NCBI GenBank assembly: GCA_964428345.1
Contig: CAYRYD010000002.1
Coordinates: 1-64,000 of the forward strand
Reading direction: 5' to 3'
Length of the DNA stretch: 64,000 nucleotides
Source of the DNA: JABDMH01 sp964428345
GTDB lineage: Bacteria > Bacteroidota > Bacteroidia > Chitinophagales > Saprospiraceae
Under the pieces are notes generated by a model, which did not search any database, had not been told where the DNA came from, and worked only from the letters and a program-made list of their open reading frames with translations. Shown in pieces: positions 53,258-62,688 of the stretch. Each line of letters starts with the position of its first letter. Within the stretch, counting starts at the first letter, position 1. The position numbers were made by a program, and so were the translations under genes.

Positions 53258-54748
53258 ATGAAAAAAAGCTTCATTTGGGTATTGATTGCATTAATGACGA
53301 TTTCCCTGCTGGGCATCATCGTTATTCAAAGCCGATGGATCAACTGGAGCATCAACCTGAATGAGGAAAAATTCGACAAGGAAGTATTTTCGGCTCTCAA
53401 CCACGTTGAGCAGGATCTGGCTGCAAGTGAAAATACCCTGGATCTGGATGTCGACCTGGGAACACCGCTGCCCGGTCAGTCCAGACTGGATTTTTACTAC
53501 CGGATGGGGAAGCTGCAGGACAGTACCCTGATGTCGGAAGAGCTGGCGGCCCTGCTGGGAAAGCCCCGGAGCCGATTTCAGGAGAAACTCAGTCTGCTTG
53601 AAATGTTGGAAGTCAGTAAGCTCCTGCAATCGAGGGAACTCACCGACCGGATCGATATCAAGAAATTATCGGCATCGATTAAACGGCAATTAACCCGTCG
53701 GGGCATAGATATCAACTATCACTATGGAGTGTATTCCAATAAAACCAAAAGTTTCGTTATTCTGGATGACAATTTTGTGGTGACGGAAGAGAGCACCCAG
53801 TTTACGAATACACCGATCAACCGAAGTCTTTCCAGTTCAAAGTACAACATCAATCTGTTTGAAACCGACCAGGAAATTCCCGGGATCCTTTACATCAATT
53901 TTCCGGACCGGAAAAGCATTCTCTTCAAAGATGTCTGGCCAACCATTTTGGGTTCGGTGCTCTTTACCGCCATTATCCTTTTCTGTTTTGTCTACACGAT
54001 CGTGGTTATCCTGCGACAGAAAAAACTATCTGAAATGCGCACGGATTTCATTAACAATATGACCCATGAATTCAAAACACCGATCGCGACGATCAATCTG
54101 GCAGCCGATTCAATCATCAACCCAATGATCATCAATCAACCTTCCAAGATCAACCGGTTTGCCGGCATCATCAAACAGGAAAACACGCGCATGCTCAGCC
54201 AGGTGGAAAAGGTATTGCAGATGGCCTTGCTTGATAAAAAAGACTTCAAACTGAAGTTTTCTGAAATCAACGTACATGAAATCATCCTGCAAGCGGTCGA
54301 GCATGCCAATTTACAAGTCGAAAAAAAAGGTGGCCATGTGTCGGCTGAGTTAAAAGCCACCCGGCCACAGATCAATGCCGATCATACCCATATCAACAAC
54401 ATCATCCATAACCTTCTGGATAATGCCAATAAGTATTCACCCGAAAAACCGGAAATCAAGGTAATTACGGAAAATGCCGGTAAAGGAATCCGGATCACGG
54501 TCCAGGATAAAGGTATCGGTATGACCAAGGATCAGCGTAAGCACATCTTTGACAAATTTTATCGTGTACCAACAGGCAACCTCCATGATGTCAAGGGTTT
54601 TGGGCTGGGACTCAGTTATGTAAAAGCGATGGTAGGTGCTCACAAGGGTACCATTGAAGTGCATAGCGAGCTGGGTGAAGGGAGCAGTTTTATTTTGGAC
54701 TTACCCTTTGACAGCGGACAAGAAAAATCTGAGAATGGCGTTAGTTAA
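53258..54748 (+). CDS. Membrane sensor histidine kinase (RprX-like)
   Basis: This 496-residue kinase has two transmembrane helices (about 5-25 and 229-251) flanking a periplasmic sensor of about 200 residues with no named domain. The cytoplasmic part has the dimerisation/phospho-acceptor box NNMTHEFKTPIATI with His270, N box NIIHNLLDNANKYS, G1 VQDKGIGM, and G2 GFGLGLSYV. It probably phosphorylates the response regulator encoded 31 bp downstream. The pair resembles Bacteroides RprX/RprY, a judgement from overall layout and the regulator's sequence, not a database match. Confidence 0.9.
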   Translation: MKKSFIWVLIALMTISLLGIIVIQSRWINWSINLNEEKFDKEVFSALNHVEQDLAASENTLDLDVDLGTPLPGQSRLDFYYRMGKLQDSTLMSEELAALLGKPRSRFQEKLSLLEMLEVSKLLQSRELTDRIDIKKLSASIKRQLTRRGIDINYHYGVYSNKTKSFVILDDNFVVTEESTQFTNTPINRSLSSSKYNINLFETDQEIPGILYINFPDRKSILFKDVWPTILGSVLFTAIILFCFVYTIVVILRQKKLSEMRTDFINNMTHEFKTPIATINLAADSIINPMIINQPSKINRFAGIIKQENTRMLSQVEKVLQMALLDKKDFKLKFSEINVHEIILQAVEHANLQVEKKGGHVSAELKATRPQINADHTHINNIIHNLLDNANKYSPEKPEIKVITENAGKGIRITVQDKGIGMTKDQRKHIFDKFYRVPTGNLHDVKGFGLGLSYVKAMVGAHKGTIEVHSELGEGSSFILDLPFDSGQEKSENGVS

Positions 54749-54779
54749 GATATAATCTTATAAAGCCTTTTTAACTTAT

Positions 54780-55523
54780 ATGTACAACGCGCAAACCATG
54801 ACCGCACAAAAACAAAGGATCCTATTGGTTGAAGATGACCAAAACTTCGGCGATGTCTTGCGATCCTATCTGGAGATGCACGATTACGATGTTGTTTTGG
54901 AAACCGATGGTGAAGCAGGGCTCAACGCTTATAAAAATGGCGAATTCAACCTCTGTATTTTTGATGTGATGATGCCCAAAAAAGATGGATTTACCCTGGC
55001 CCGGGAAATCCGCGTCAAAGATGAAGATATGCCCATCATCTTTCTGACCGCCAAAACCATGAAGGAAGACATACTGCAGGGCTTTAAAATCGGTGCCGAT
55101 GATTACATCACCAAGCCTTTCAATTCGGAAGAACTTCTACTCCGGATCCAGGCTATCCTGAAACGAAGTCAGCAGAAATCGGACACTGCCGAAGATGCCA
55201 AGGAATTTGAGATTGGCAAATTTCATTTCAACTACCCGCTGCGTATCCTGACTTACCGGGGCGATGACACCACCGCTCAGGAAAAACTGTCTCCCAAGGA
55301 GGCTCACCTGCTTAAAATGTTTTGCCTGAAGAAAAACGATGTGCTTTCCCGGTCGGAAGCCCTGACAAAAATCTGGGGTGAAGACAACTACTTTACAGCC
55401 AGAAGCATGGACGTTTTCGTAACCAAATTGCGAAAGTACCTGAAGTTGGATCCTAACATTGAGATCGTCAACATTCACGGTAATGGGTTTCAGCTACTGG
55501 TGGTTGATGAAGTTAATAATTAG
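54780..55523 (+). CDS. OmpR-family response regulator (RprY-like)
   Basis: This 247-residue two-domain regulator has a receiver at 10-125 with acidic pocket EDD (18-20), phospho-acceptor Asp62 (CIFDVMMPKKDG), Thr90 and Lys112 (YITKPF). A winged-helix DNA-binding domain follows at about 140-245 (LSPKEAHLLKMF, RSMDVFVTKLRKYL, IVNIHGNGFQLLV). The receiver segments MMPKKDGFTLA and LQGFKIGADDYITKPF closely resemble RprY. It forms a two-gene operon with the kinase. A second ATG at 54798 is also possible. Confidence 0.92.
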   Translation: MYNAQTMTAQKQRILLVEDDQNFGDVLRSYLEMHDYDVVLETDGEAGLNAYKNGEFNLCIFDVMMPKKDGFTLAREIRVKDEDMPIIFLTAKTMKEDILQGFKIGADDYITKPFNSEELLLRIQAILKRSQQKSDTAEDAKEFEIGKFHFNYPLRILTYRGDDTTAQEKLSPKEAHLLKMFCLKKNDVLSRSEALTKIWGEDNYFTARSMDVFVTKLRKYLKLDPNIEIVNIHGNGFQLLVVDEVNN

Positions 55524-55550
55524 GAACCGAGGGTTACCCGTATTTCAGAT

Positions 55551-56336
55551 TCAGATACTTCTCGTCCTGCCTCCGTCAACTGCCAGGCTCACTCCGGTCA
55601 CGTAAGAGGCCGCCGGTGACGCCAGAAAAGCTGCGACCACGGCAATCTCCTGAGGGGTGGCAAATCGACCCATGGGTACCAGATCAAATAATTGTTTTTC
55701 CATCTCTCCCACGGTGATGTGGCGTTGGTCAGCCCAGGTTTTTACCAGAGACTGAAGCCTGTCTGTCCGTGCAAAGCCCGGCAAAATGTTATTAACGGTA
55801 ATACCAAAAGGCGCCAGTTCCATAGACACTGTTTTAGCCCAACTTGCCATGGCTCCCCGGGTGGTATTGCTCACCCCCAAACCCGCAATCGGCTCCTTGA
55901 CCGAAGTAGAGATGATATTGATGATCCGGCCATAGTTTTCCTGCTTCATACCCGGACTCAGGAGGGTCACCATTTGATGGCTTGCCAACAGATGGGCCTG
56001 CATGGCCCGGACAAATTCCTCCGGCTTGGCATTCAGGATAGGACCTCCGGGAGGACCACCACTGTTGTTTACCAGAATATGAATCGGTTTAGTTAGCGAC
56101 AGAGTCCGGATTTTTCGGGTGACATCCTCCGGATCGCCCAGATCAATGACCATAAAGCCGTGATTCTGCGGTATATTGTTAGGCAGCTGGGTAACGATCT
56201 CAGCCAGGAGGTCAGCACTTCGGGCTGCCAGGATGATATTTGCCCCCATTGTTGCCAATTCTGTGGCAATGGCCTTTCCGATCCCCTTGCTGCTCCCGCA
56301 AACCAGGGCATTTTTTCCGGACAGATTCAGATTCAT
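55551..56336 (-). CDS. SDR superfamily protein with altered catalytic motif
   Basis: This 261-residue FabG-like protein has an intact cofactor loop GSSKGIG (14-20), NNSGGPPGG in place of NNAG (90-98), and C-terminal VTGVSLAVDGGRT. The YxxxK catalytic pair is missing: at that place the sequence is GVSNTTRGAM, giving Ser156 and Arg160. STSVKEP near 143-149 replaces the usual Ser region. It belongs to a known divergent SDR group whose activity I cannot state; it may use other residues or be non-catalytic. Its ATG overlaps the serC stop by 4 bp, so it is coupled to serine or PLP metabolism at least by expression. Confidence 0.82.
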   Translation of the reverse strand: MNLNLSGKNALVCGSSKGIGKAIATELATMGANIILAARSADLLAEIVTQLPNNIPQNHGFMVIDLGDPEDVTRKIRTLSLTKPIHILVNNSGGPPGGPILNAKPEEFVRAMQAHLLASHQMVTLLSPGMKQENYGRIINIISTSVKEPIAGLGVSNTTRGAMASWAKTVSMELAPFGITVNNILPGFARTDRLQSLVKTWADQRHITVGEMEKQLFDLVPMGRFATPQEIAVVAAFLASPAASYVTGVSLAVDGGRTRSI

Positions 56337-57403
56337 CCTTTCTGTTGTTCCAATTCCTGCATGACCTCAATGAGTGCCTCTACACTGCTCAGGGGCATCG
56401 CATTGTAGATCGAAGCCCTGAATCCGCCCACCGACCGGTGTCCCTTCATACCGTCGCAACCCGCTGCTTTGCAGCGTGCCAGAAAATCGCTTTCCAGGGA
56501 GTTATCCTTAAGTAAAAAGGTCACATTCATGAGCGAACGGTCTTCAGGTACCGCTACCCCGGTAAACATGCTATTGCGGTCTATCTCTTCGTATAATAAC
56601 CTGGCTTTCTCCTTGTTCCACTCTTCGATGGCTGATAGCCCACCATTTTCCTTAAGCCAGTTTAGAGTGAGCATGCTGACATAAATCGGAAATACCGGCG
56701 GGGTATTGTACATACTGTCATCCTTGATGTGGATCCGGTAATCGAGCATAGAGGGCAGATCGCGATCTACTTTTCCCAGCATATCGTCGCGAACGATGAC
56801 CAGAGTAACTCCGGCAGGGCCCATATTTTTCTGAGCTCCGGCGTAAATAATCCCAAACCGGCTTACATCCAGCGGTCTGCTAAAAATATCGGAAGACATA
56901 TCACAGACGATAGGATTTTCGCATTCCGGAAAGGAATGAAACTGCGTACCGTAAATGGTATTGTTACTGGTCAGATGAAGGTAAACTGCATCGGCCGGAA
57001 TGGCGTAATCTTTCGGTATATGATTGTAACCCGATTCCTTGCTGGAAGCAATCACTTCAACCTGACCATACCGTTTGGCTTCCTTGATGGCTTTACTCGA
57101 CCAGGAACCCGTATCGACATAAGCTGCTTTACCGTCCTGAGGTAAACAATTGAGTGCCGTCATAAAAAACTGACTGCTGGCACCCCCTGAAAGAAACAAA
57201 ATATGATGGGAGTCGGGTACCTGCAACAAATCTTTGACCAGTTGTTTGGCCTGGGCATGAATATCAATAAACGCTTTGCTCCGGTGAGAAATCTCCAGAA
57301 TCGATAAACCCGATCCATCCAGATTTAATACCCCCTGAGCTGCCTTCTCAAAAACGCTCTGCGGTAATATCGAAGGTCCTGCACTAAAGTTGTGGATTTT
57401 CAT
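56333..57403 (-). CDS. serC: 3-phosphoserine aminotransferase
   Basis: This 356-residue PLP enzyme makes phosphoserine from 3-phosphohydroxypyruvate (serine synthesis), and also acts in PLP biosynthesis in many bacteria. Motifs: N-terminal IHNFSAGPSILP, FLSGGASSQFF, SNNTIYGTQFH, and the PLP lysine in YAGAQKNMGPAGVT. The C-terminus MKGHRSVGGFRASIYNA is diagnostic. A TTG precedes the ATG at 57403, which is preferred. serA is not in the window. It is followed by the overlapping SDR gene. Confidence 0.95.
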   Translation of the reverse strand: MKIHNFSAGPSILPQSVFEKAAQGVLNLDGSGLSILEISHRSKAFIDIHAQAKQLVKDLLQVPDSHHILFLSGGASSQFFMTALNCLPQDGKAAYVDTGSWSSKAIKEAKRYGQVEVIASSKESGYNHIPKDYAIPADAVYLHLTSNNTIYGTQFHSFPECENPIVCDMSSDIFSRPLDVSRFGIIYAGAQKNMGPAGVTLVIVRDDMLGKVDRDLPSMLDYRIHIKDDSMYNTPPVFPIYVSMLTLNWLKENGGLSAIEEWNKEKARLLYEEIDRNSMFTGVAVPEDRSLMNVTFLLKDNSLESDFLARCKAAGCDGMKGHRSVGGFRASIYNAMPLSSVEALIEVMQELEQQKG

Positions 57404-57440
57404 CAAATGGAAATATTTGGTATATATAATGATGAGGGGG

Positions 57441-57448
57441 CAAAATTA
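57441..57448 (-). promoter_or_regulatory. Candidate -7 box for serC
   Basis: The minus strand reads TAATTTTG at 57448-57441, an exact TAnnTTTG match 38 bp upstream of the serC ATG. A TTG at 57464-57462 is closer than the usual spacing. Confidence 0.4.
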
Positions 57449-57582
57449 GAAAACCTCTAATCAACTAAGCAGATAAATTGAATTCTTTTTAAGAGATTGA
57501 CCCAATTCTTTAATTGGAAGTATACCAGCCTGTTAACCACGATAATAGATGTAAAAACAACGCTTCCAAAAAGTCGAAATAC

Positions 57583-57590
57583 TATCTTTG
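57583..57590 (+). promoter_or_regulatory. Candidate -7 box for ald
   Basis: TATCTTTG followed by CAG is an exact TAnnTTTG match 31 bp before the ald ATG. No TTG is found at the -33 position. Confidence 0.5.
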
Positions 57591-57620
57591 CAGCCGCTTT
57601 TTCCATAAAATTCCAGGAAA

Positions 57621-58736
57621 ATGATTATTGGTGTACCAAAAGAAATTAAGGCCAATGAAAACCGTGTTGCCGTCACACCGGCCGGAGTCAATGAACTCGT
57701 TAAACGGGGACATACCGTACTGATACAAACTTCAGCAGGAGAAGGCAGCGGTTTTTCCGATTCCGAATACCAGATAGCCGGTGCCTCTATTCTACCGGAG
57801 ATTTCCTCGATCTATGAGCGGTCGGAGATGATTATGAAAGTAAAAGAGCCCATTGAGGAGGAATACGATCTGATCCGGCCAAAACAACTGATTTTTACCT
57901 ATTTTCACTTTGCCTCATATGAACCCCTGACCCATGCAATGATTAAGGCCCGGGCGGTCTGTCTTGCATACGAAACCGTAGAACTGCCCGACCGGACTTT
58001 GCCTTTGCTGGTACCGATGTCGGAAGTGGCCGGCAGAATGGCGGTGCAGGAAGGAGCCAAATACCTGGAACGGCCTATGGGGGGCCGGGGGGTACTCCTC
58101 GGTGGTGTACCGGGAGTAAAACCCGGTAAAGTACTCATTCTGGGTGGTGGTATTGTTGGGACTCAGGCCGCCAAGATTGCTGCCGGCTTAGGAGCTATGG
58201 TCACTATTCTGGATGTTAACCTGCAGCGACTCCGTTATCTCTCGGATGTCATGCCCGCCAATGTCTATACCCAATACAGCAATGAATACAACATCCGGCA
58301 ACTCATTCCCGATCATGATGTGATCATTGGCGCAGTCTTGATACCCGGAGCCAAAGCGCCGAAACTGATCACCCGGGATATGTTGAGCCAGATGAAGCCG
58401 GGTACCGTACTGGTTGATGTGGCGGTAGATCAGGGTGGCTGTATCGAGACCTGCCGGCCTACCACCCATGCCAATCCTACTTTCGTGATTGATGATGTGG
58501 TTCATTACTGCGTGGCAAATATGCCCGGTGCAGTGCCATACACGTCAACCATTGCCCTGACAAACGCCACTTTACCCTATGCCATCATGCTGGCCGGTCA
58601 GGGTTGGAAAGAAGCCTGTAAACAGCGTAGCGACCTCCGAAAGGGGCTTAATGTCGTCGATGGAAAAGTAGTTTATGAAGGAGTGGCAGCGGCTTTTGGG
58701 CTGGAACACGTTAACGTTGAGTCGATACTGGGATAA
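57621..58736 (+). CDS. ald: Alanine dehydrogenase
   Basis: This 371-residue NAD-dependent enzyme interconverts L-alanine and pyruvate plus ammonia. It begins MIIGVPKEIKANENRVAVTP, the hallmark N-terminus with the substrate Arg and Lys. MKVKEPIEEEY holds the second conserved Lys, YFHFAS the catalytic His, and VLILGGGIVGTQAAKIAAG the Rossmann loop. VDVAVDQGGCIET and NMPGAVPYTSTIALTNATLP are also diagnostic. It is divergent from serC, with 217 bp between starts. Monocistronic by spacing. Confidence 0.96.
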   Translation: MIIGVPKEIKANENRVAVTPAGVNELVKRGHTVLIQTSAGEGSGFSDSEYQIAGASILPEISSIYERSEMIMKVKEPIEEEYDLIRPKQLIFTYFHFASYEPLTHAMIKARAVCLAYETVELPDRTLPLLVPMSEVAGRMAVQEGAKYLERPMGGRGVLLGGVPGVKPGKVLILGGGIVGTQAAKIAAGLGAMVTILDVNLQRLRYLSDVMPANVYTQYSNEYNIRQLIPDHDVIIGAVLIPGAKAPKLITRDMLSQMKPGTVLVDVAVDQGGCIETCRPTTHANPTFVIDDVVHYCVANMPGAVPYTSTIALTNATLPYAIMLAGQGWKEACKQRSDLRKGLNVVDGKVVYEGVAAAFGLEHVNVESILG

Positions 58737-58801
58737 ATCTCTCATTTTTTTAGATCAGAATTTCAATCAGCCATTAGTCCTTGCTTATAAAAGTTCTCCT
58801 C

Positions 58802-61534
58802 ATGATCAGACCAAAGGCCGTCCAGGTAATTAGCTTCCTGTTCGTGGCCAGCTTATTGTTGCCCCAAATAGTCATTGCCCAGCAGCCCGCCAGTACGTTT
58901 TCTGCAAATTTCCAGGATCTTACCATAAGAGAAGTCCTGACCCGGCTGGAATCAGAACACCAAATCCGGTTTTTTTTCCGGGAAGATGATCTCCCCAACC
59001 AAAAAATCGATGTCGTGTTGGAAAATAGCACTCTGGATGAAGCCCTGCACAAAATCCTGGGACCCACCAGTCTTGGTTTTGTCCGTTATCGGGAGCATCA
59101 TTACATCCTGATGCCCGCTCAACTGGTGAATCAGGTCTATACAACCAGTTACTACCAGGCTTTGCAGCAGTCGAAGGAACTGGCGGCTGCCAGTGAACCC
59201 GACGAGAAAGACATCGTGGTGGGAGACAGCCGTAGTCTGAGTTCCACCGGACGGGCCGTAGTGTCCGGTTTTGTCCTGGAGAAAAAAGACAACCAACCGG
59301 TGATTGGTGCCACCATTGCATTGACCAACCTGGAAACCGGAACCATTACCGATGAAAACGGTCATTTTTCTTTTGAAGTGCCGGTAGGCACCCATGATAT
59401 ACTGGTAAAGTATGTGGGTTTTGACGACCTGTTTACGAAGATGCATGTTTATGGCGATGGGGAAGTCCACTTAAACCTTCGCGAAGAAGCCGTCAATCTC
59501 GAGGCAGTGACTGTTCGGGCTCAATCGGCCAATGCCAGTGTCGAGAATGTTCAGATTGGGGTAGCTACTCTCGACCTGAAGAACATCCGAAGGGTTCCGG
59601 CATTGTTAGGAGAAGTTGATGTGGTGAAAAACCTGTTGCTCAACCCGGGAGTCAGCTCATTGGGTGAGGGTTCTACGGGCTTTAATGTCCGGGGAGGTAA
59701 TGTCGATCAAAATCTGGTGCAACAGGATGAAGGTTTCTTTTTCAACTCATCACATGCCCTGGGATTTTTCAGCACCTATAATGCGGATTTATTAAGCAGT
59801 GTGGAGCTGTATAAAGGAAATATGCCTGCACAATACGGCGGTCGCCTGGCCAGTGCCCTGGATGTGGAAACCAGAAACGGTGATTTTGAAACTTTTAGAC
59901 TAAAGGCTGGCGTCGGACCGGTGACGAGCAGGATCAGTCTCGAAGGTCCGCTGGTCACTGATAAAATATCATTTATCGCCGGACTTCGTTCTTCCTACTC
60001 CGACTGGATCCTGCAGCAGGTAAAGGTATTGGAAGTTCAGAAAAGTTCGGCCTTCTTTTATGATGCCAATTTCCGGCTTTCCATCCGGCCCACCAGCAAA
60101 AGCAATATAGCGCTTACTGCCTATGTTTCTGAAGATGATTTCAGTTATAATCAAGAGTTTGGCTTTGATTATGGCACCCTGATGGGACAACTGATCTACC
60201 GCCAGATCTTTAATGACCGGTCATACAATAAGTTCTCAATAGTAGCCAGTCGCTACGAAAGCTCGCAGACCGATTTTGAAGGCATCAATGCGGCTGTTGT
60301 AAGCAATAACATCAACTACCTGAAAATCAGAGAGCTTTTTACCCATACACCTTCGACAGGAATCAAACTCGAAGCGGGAGTTTCATCGACTTTATATCTG
60401 GTCGAACCGGGAACCCAGGATCCCTATGGGGATGATTCGGAGATCACCGGTAGTGAAACCGAAAAAGAAAAAGGCCTTGAATCGGCGTTGTTTGCCAACG
60501 TGGAATATCAGCTTTCACCAGCCTTACTGATGTCTGCCGGCCTCCGTGGTGCACTTTACCAATACCTCGGAGCCAACACCATTTATAACTACACTGATCC
60601 ATCTCATCCGACCGGAGAGACGATTACCGGAACCACGGTCTATGACCAGGGAAAAGTGATAGCCAGCCATCACAGTCTGGAACCACGGTTGTCTCTTCGT
60701 TACCGGTTGTCGGAAGAAACTTCCGTCAAGCTGGGCTACAGCCGGACCGCCCAGTTTATCAATCAGATCTTCAACACTGATTCCCCGACGCCAAACAGCC
60801 AGTGGCAATTAAGCACCAACTATCTGGATCCTTTCCGTTCACACAATGTATCGCTCGGCTATTTCCGGAATTTCGATGATAACCTCTGGGAATCTTCGCT
60901 CGAAGTCTATGGACGATATATCGATTACCTGTTTGATTACCGCGATTTTGCTGACCTGGTCGTCAACGATCACATCGAAACCGAACTGTTGACCGGTATT
61001 GGCCGGACCTACGGCGCCGAACTGAGTATCAAGAAAAAAGCTGGTATTGTCAACGGCTGGCTGAGCTATACCTATGCAAAGAGTGAAAGGAAAATTGAAG
61101 GTATCAACAGCGATGACTGGTATCCAAGCAATTTTGACAAACCTCATGATGCATCATTGATCCTGAACTATCAGCCCAACCGGCGTAATACCCTGACCAT
61201 CAATTTCAGTTACAGTACCGGTCGGCCAACTACTCCACCAATCGGAAATTTTAAGACCCAAAATGGACTGGTCGTACCTATCTACTCAGCACGAAATCAA
61301 TACCGGATCCCGGATTACCACCGGCTGGATGTTGCCTATACCCTCGGCAAGGGTTATAAAAGAGACAAAAAAATCCAGACCAGCTGGACCATATCCGTCT
61401 ACAATGTGTATGCCCGGAAAAATGCATTTTCAGTCTTTTTTACCCAGGGGGCTTTTCGCAGAGTTCAGGCCAATAAACTGGCAATCCTTGGATCAGCAAT
61501 TCCTTCAGTGACATTTAATATGGAGATTTTATGA
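58802..61534 (+). CDS. TonB-dependent receptor with STN and carboxypeptidase-like domains
   Basis: This 910-residue outer-membrane receptor has a signal peptide (about 1-26, ending IVIAQ). An STN domain at about 35-105 (FSANFQDLTIREVLTRLE) normally contacts an anti-sigma factor. A carboxypeptidase-D-like regulatory domain is at about 150-235 (GATIALTNLETGTITDENGH). The plug is at about 240-345 (GSTGFNVRGGNVDQNL, YKGNMPAQYGGRLASALDV), and then the 22-strand barrel. No TonB box was picked out and no FecI/FecR genes are adjacent. The TTG at 58781 is rejected for the ATG at 58802. The next gene overlaps by 4 bp. Confidence 0.92.
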   Translation: MIRPKAVQVISFLFVASLLLPQIVIAQQPASTFSANFQDLTIREVLTRLESEHQIRFFFREDDLPNQKIDVVLENSTLDEALHKILGPTSLGFVRYREHHYILMPAQLVNQVYTTSYYQALQQSKELAAASEPDEKDIVVGDSRSLSSTGRAVVSGFVLEKKDNQPVIGATIALTNLETGTITDENGHFSFEVPVGTHDILVKYVGFDDLFTKMHVYGDGEVHLNLREEAVNLEAVTVRAQSANASVENVQIGVATLDLKNIRRVPALLGEVDVVKNLLLNPGVSSLGEGSTGFNVRGGNVDQNLVQQDEGFFFNSSHALGFFSTYNADLLSSVELYKGNMPAQYGGRLASALDVETRNGDFETFRLKAGVGPVTSRISLEGPLVTDKISFIAGLRSSYSDWILQQVKVLEVQKSSAFFYDANFRLSIRPTSKSNIALTAYVSEDDFSYNQEFGFDYGTLMGQLIYRQIFNDRSYNKFSIVASRYESSQTDFEGINAAVVSNNINYLKIRELFTHTPSTGIKLEAGVSSTLYLVEPGTQDPYGDDSEITGSETEKEKGLESALFANVEYQLSPALLMSAGLRGALYQYLGANTIYNYTDPSHPTGETITGTTVYDQGKVIASHHSLEPRLSLRYRLSEETSVKLGYSRTAQFINQIFNTDSPTPNSQWQLSTNYLDPFRSHNVSLGYFRNFDDNLWESSLEVYGRYIDYLFDYRDFADLVVNDHIETELLTGIGRTYGAELSIKKKAGIVNGWLSYTYAKSERKIEGINSDDWYPSNFDKPHDASLILNYQPNRRNTLTINFSYSTGRPTTPPIGNFKTQNGLVVPIYSARNQYRIPDYHRLDVAYTLGKGYKRDKKIQTSWTISVYNVYARKNAFSVFFTQGAFRRVQANKLAILGSAIPSVTFNMEIL

Positions 61535-62676
61535 AGAAGGATCATCAATTCTTTCATTTCATGAAGTTGAAAAAAGCGACACCTTTACTGCTGAGTCTCT
61601 CAGCATTTCTCAGTCTGTCGTTGATGTCCGGTTGTCTGGATGAGATTGATCTCCCGGTTGAATCATCCCTCAGCGATGCCATCGTCGTTGAAGGTCAGCT
61701 GGTTTATGGTAACCCTTCCATTGCCCGTATTACTATAACCCGGTTATTTGATTTCACTGCAAACAGCCTGCAACCGGTTAATGTCAGAGAAGTGCTGCTG
61801 CTAGACGAACAGGACCAGTCTGTAACATTGCCCGAAAAAGAGCCGGGAAATTATGCCGTCACCATTGATACCAATCAATCCTTCAAAGTTGAACCCGGTC
61901 AATCATACCGGTTGCAGGTGACAACTTTTGACAACCGGAAAATTATATCCCGCCCCGAACCGCTCCTGGCAACACCCGAACCTGGGAATGTCGGGGTTAC
62001 TCTGCTGAAAAAAGACCGGCTGAATGATGATGGCCAGATCGTGCAGGATGATCATTTGTCATTTACCATCAACACACCCATCACTCAGAGCACTGATGGA
62101 AAGGCAGCCCGGTATTTATGGGATCTTGAACAAACATTCCGCCTTACTGATTCACCGGACCGGGTTATTGAAAATGGTAAAACATGCTATATTACCCAAA
62201 CCATCGATGTAACCGGTGTCCGGGTGTTGGATGGAAATCAATACCCGGGTAGCAGCGAAGTGGCCGCCCTGCTCTACGAGACCCCGGTCAACTATTTTTT
62301 TTCGGAAGGATATTACCTGACGGTGATCCAACATTCGTTGAGTGAAGGAGCATTTACATACTGGGATCAGATCCGACAAATCATCGATCGTGATGGAAAT
62401 ATGTTTGAAGCACCTGCCGGTACGATAAAAAGTAATTTTGTCAACGTTGACAACCAGGAATCCGCACCAAATATTTTTGGTTATTTTTATGCAACCCAAA
62501 CCGATACAACCCACTTTTATGTAGCTCCCGAAGATGCCGGCTCACCTTCGATGTATTGTCCCTGGCCCGCCAACCAGGTACCTCCTCCAAGTGGAGCCTG
62601 TCCGCGTTTTCCTTGTTGTGAATGTCTTGAAGAAAACGGTAGTCAGCTTGAAAAACCCGCATTCTGGGTTCAATAA
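61531..62676 (+). CDS. DUF4249 family lipoprotein
   Basis: This 381-residue protein has a lipoprotein signal ending LMSGC (Cys35 from the first ATG; a second ATG lies at codon 11). The body matches the DUF4249 pattern: IVVEGQLVYGNPSIARITIT near the start, then beta-sandwich repeats (YRLQVTTFDNRKIISRPEPL) and a Cys-rich C-terminus (CPRFPCCECLEENGSQ). DUF4249 lipoproteins commonly follow TonB-dependent receptors and are thought to be accessory surface proteins for uptake. It overlaps the receptor gene by 4 bp (ATGA) and lies 12 bp before the next gene. Confidence 0.9.
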   Translation: MKKDHQFFHFMKLKKATPLLLSLSAFLSLSLMSGCLDEIDLPVESSLSDAIVVEGQLVYGNPSIARITITRLFDFTANSLQPVNVREVLLLDEQDQSVTLPEKEPGNYAVTIDTNQSFKVEPGQSYRLQVTTFDNRKIISRPEPLLATPEPGNVGVTLLKKDRLNDDGQIVQDDHLSFTINTPITQSTDGKAARYLWDLEQTFRLTDSPDRVIENGKTCYITQTIDVTGVRVLDGNQYPGSSEVAALLYETPVNYFFSEGYYLTVIQHSLSEGAFTYWDQIRQIIDRDGNMFEAPAGTIKSNFVNVDNQESAPNIFGYFYATQTDTTHFYVAPEDAGSPSMYCPWPANQVPPPSGACPRFPCCECLEENGSQLEKPAFWVQ

Positions 62677-62688
62677 ATTTAATAACCG

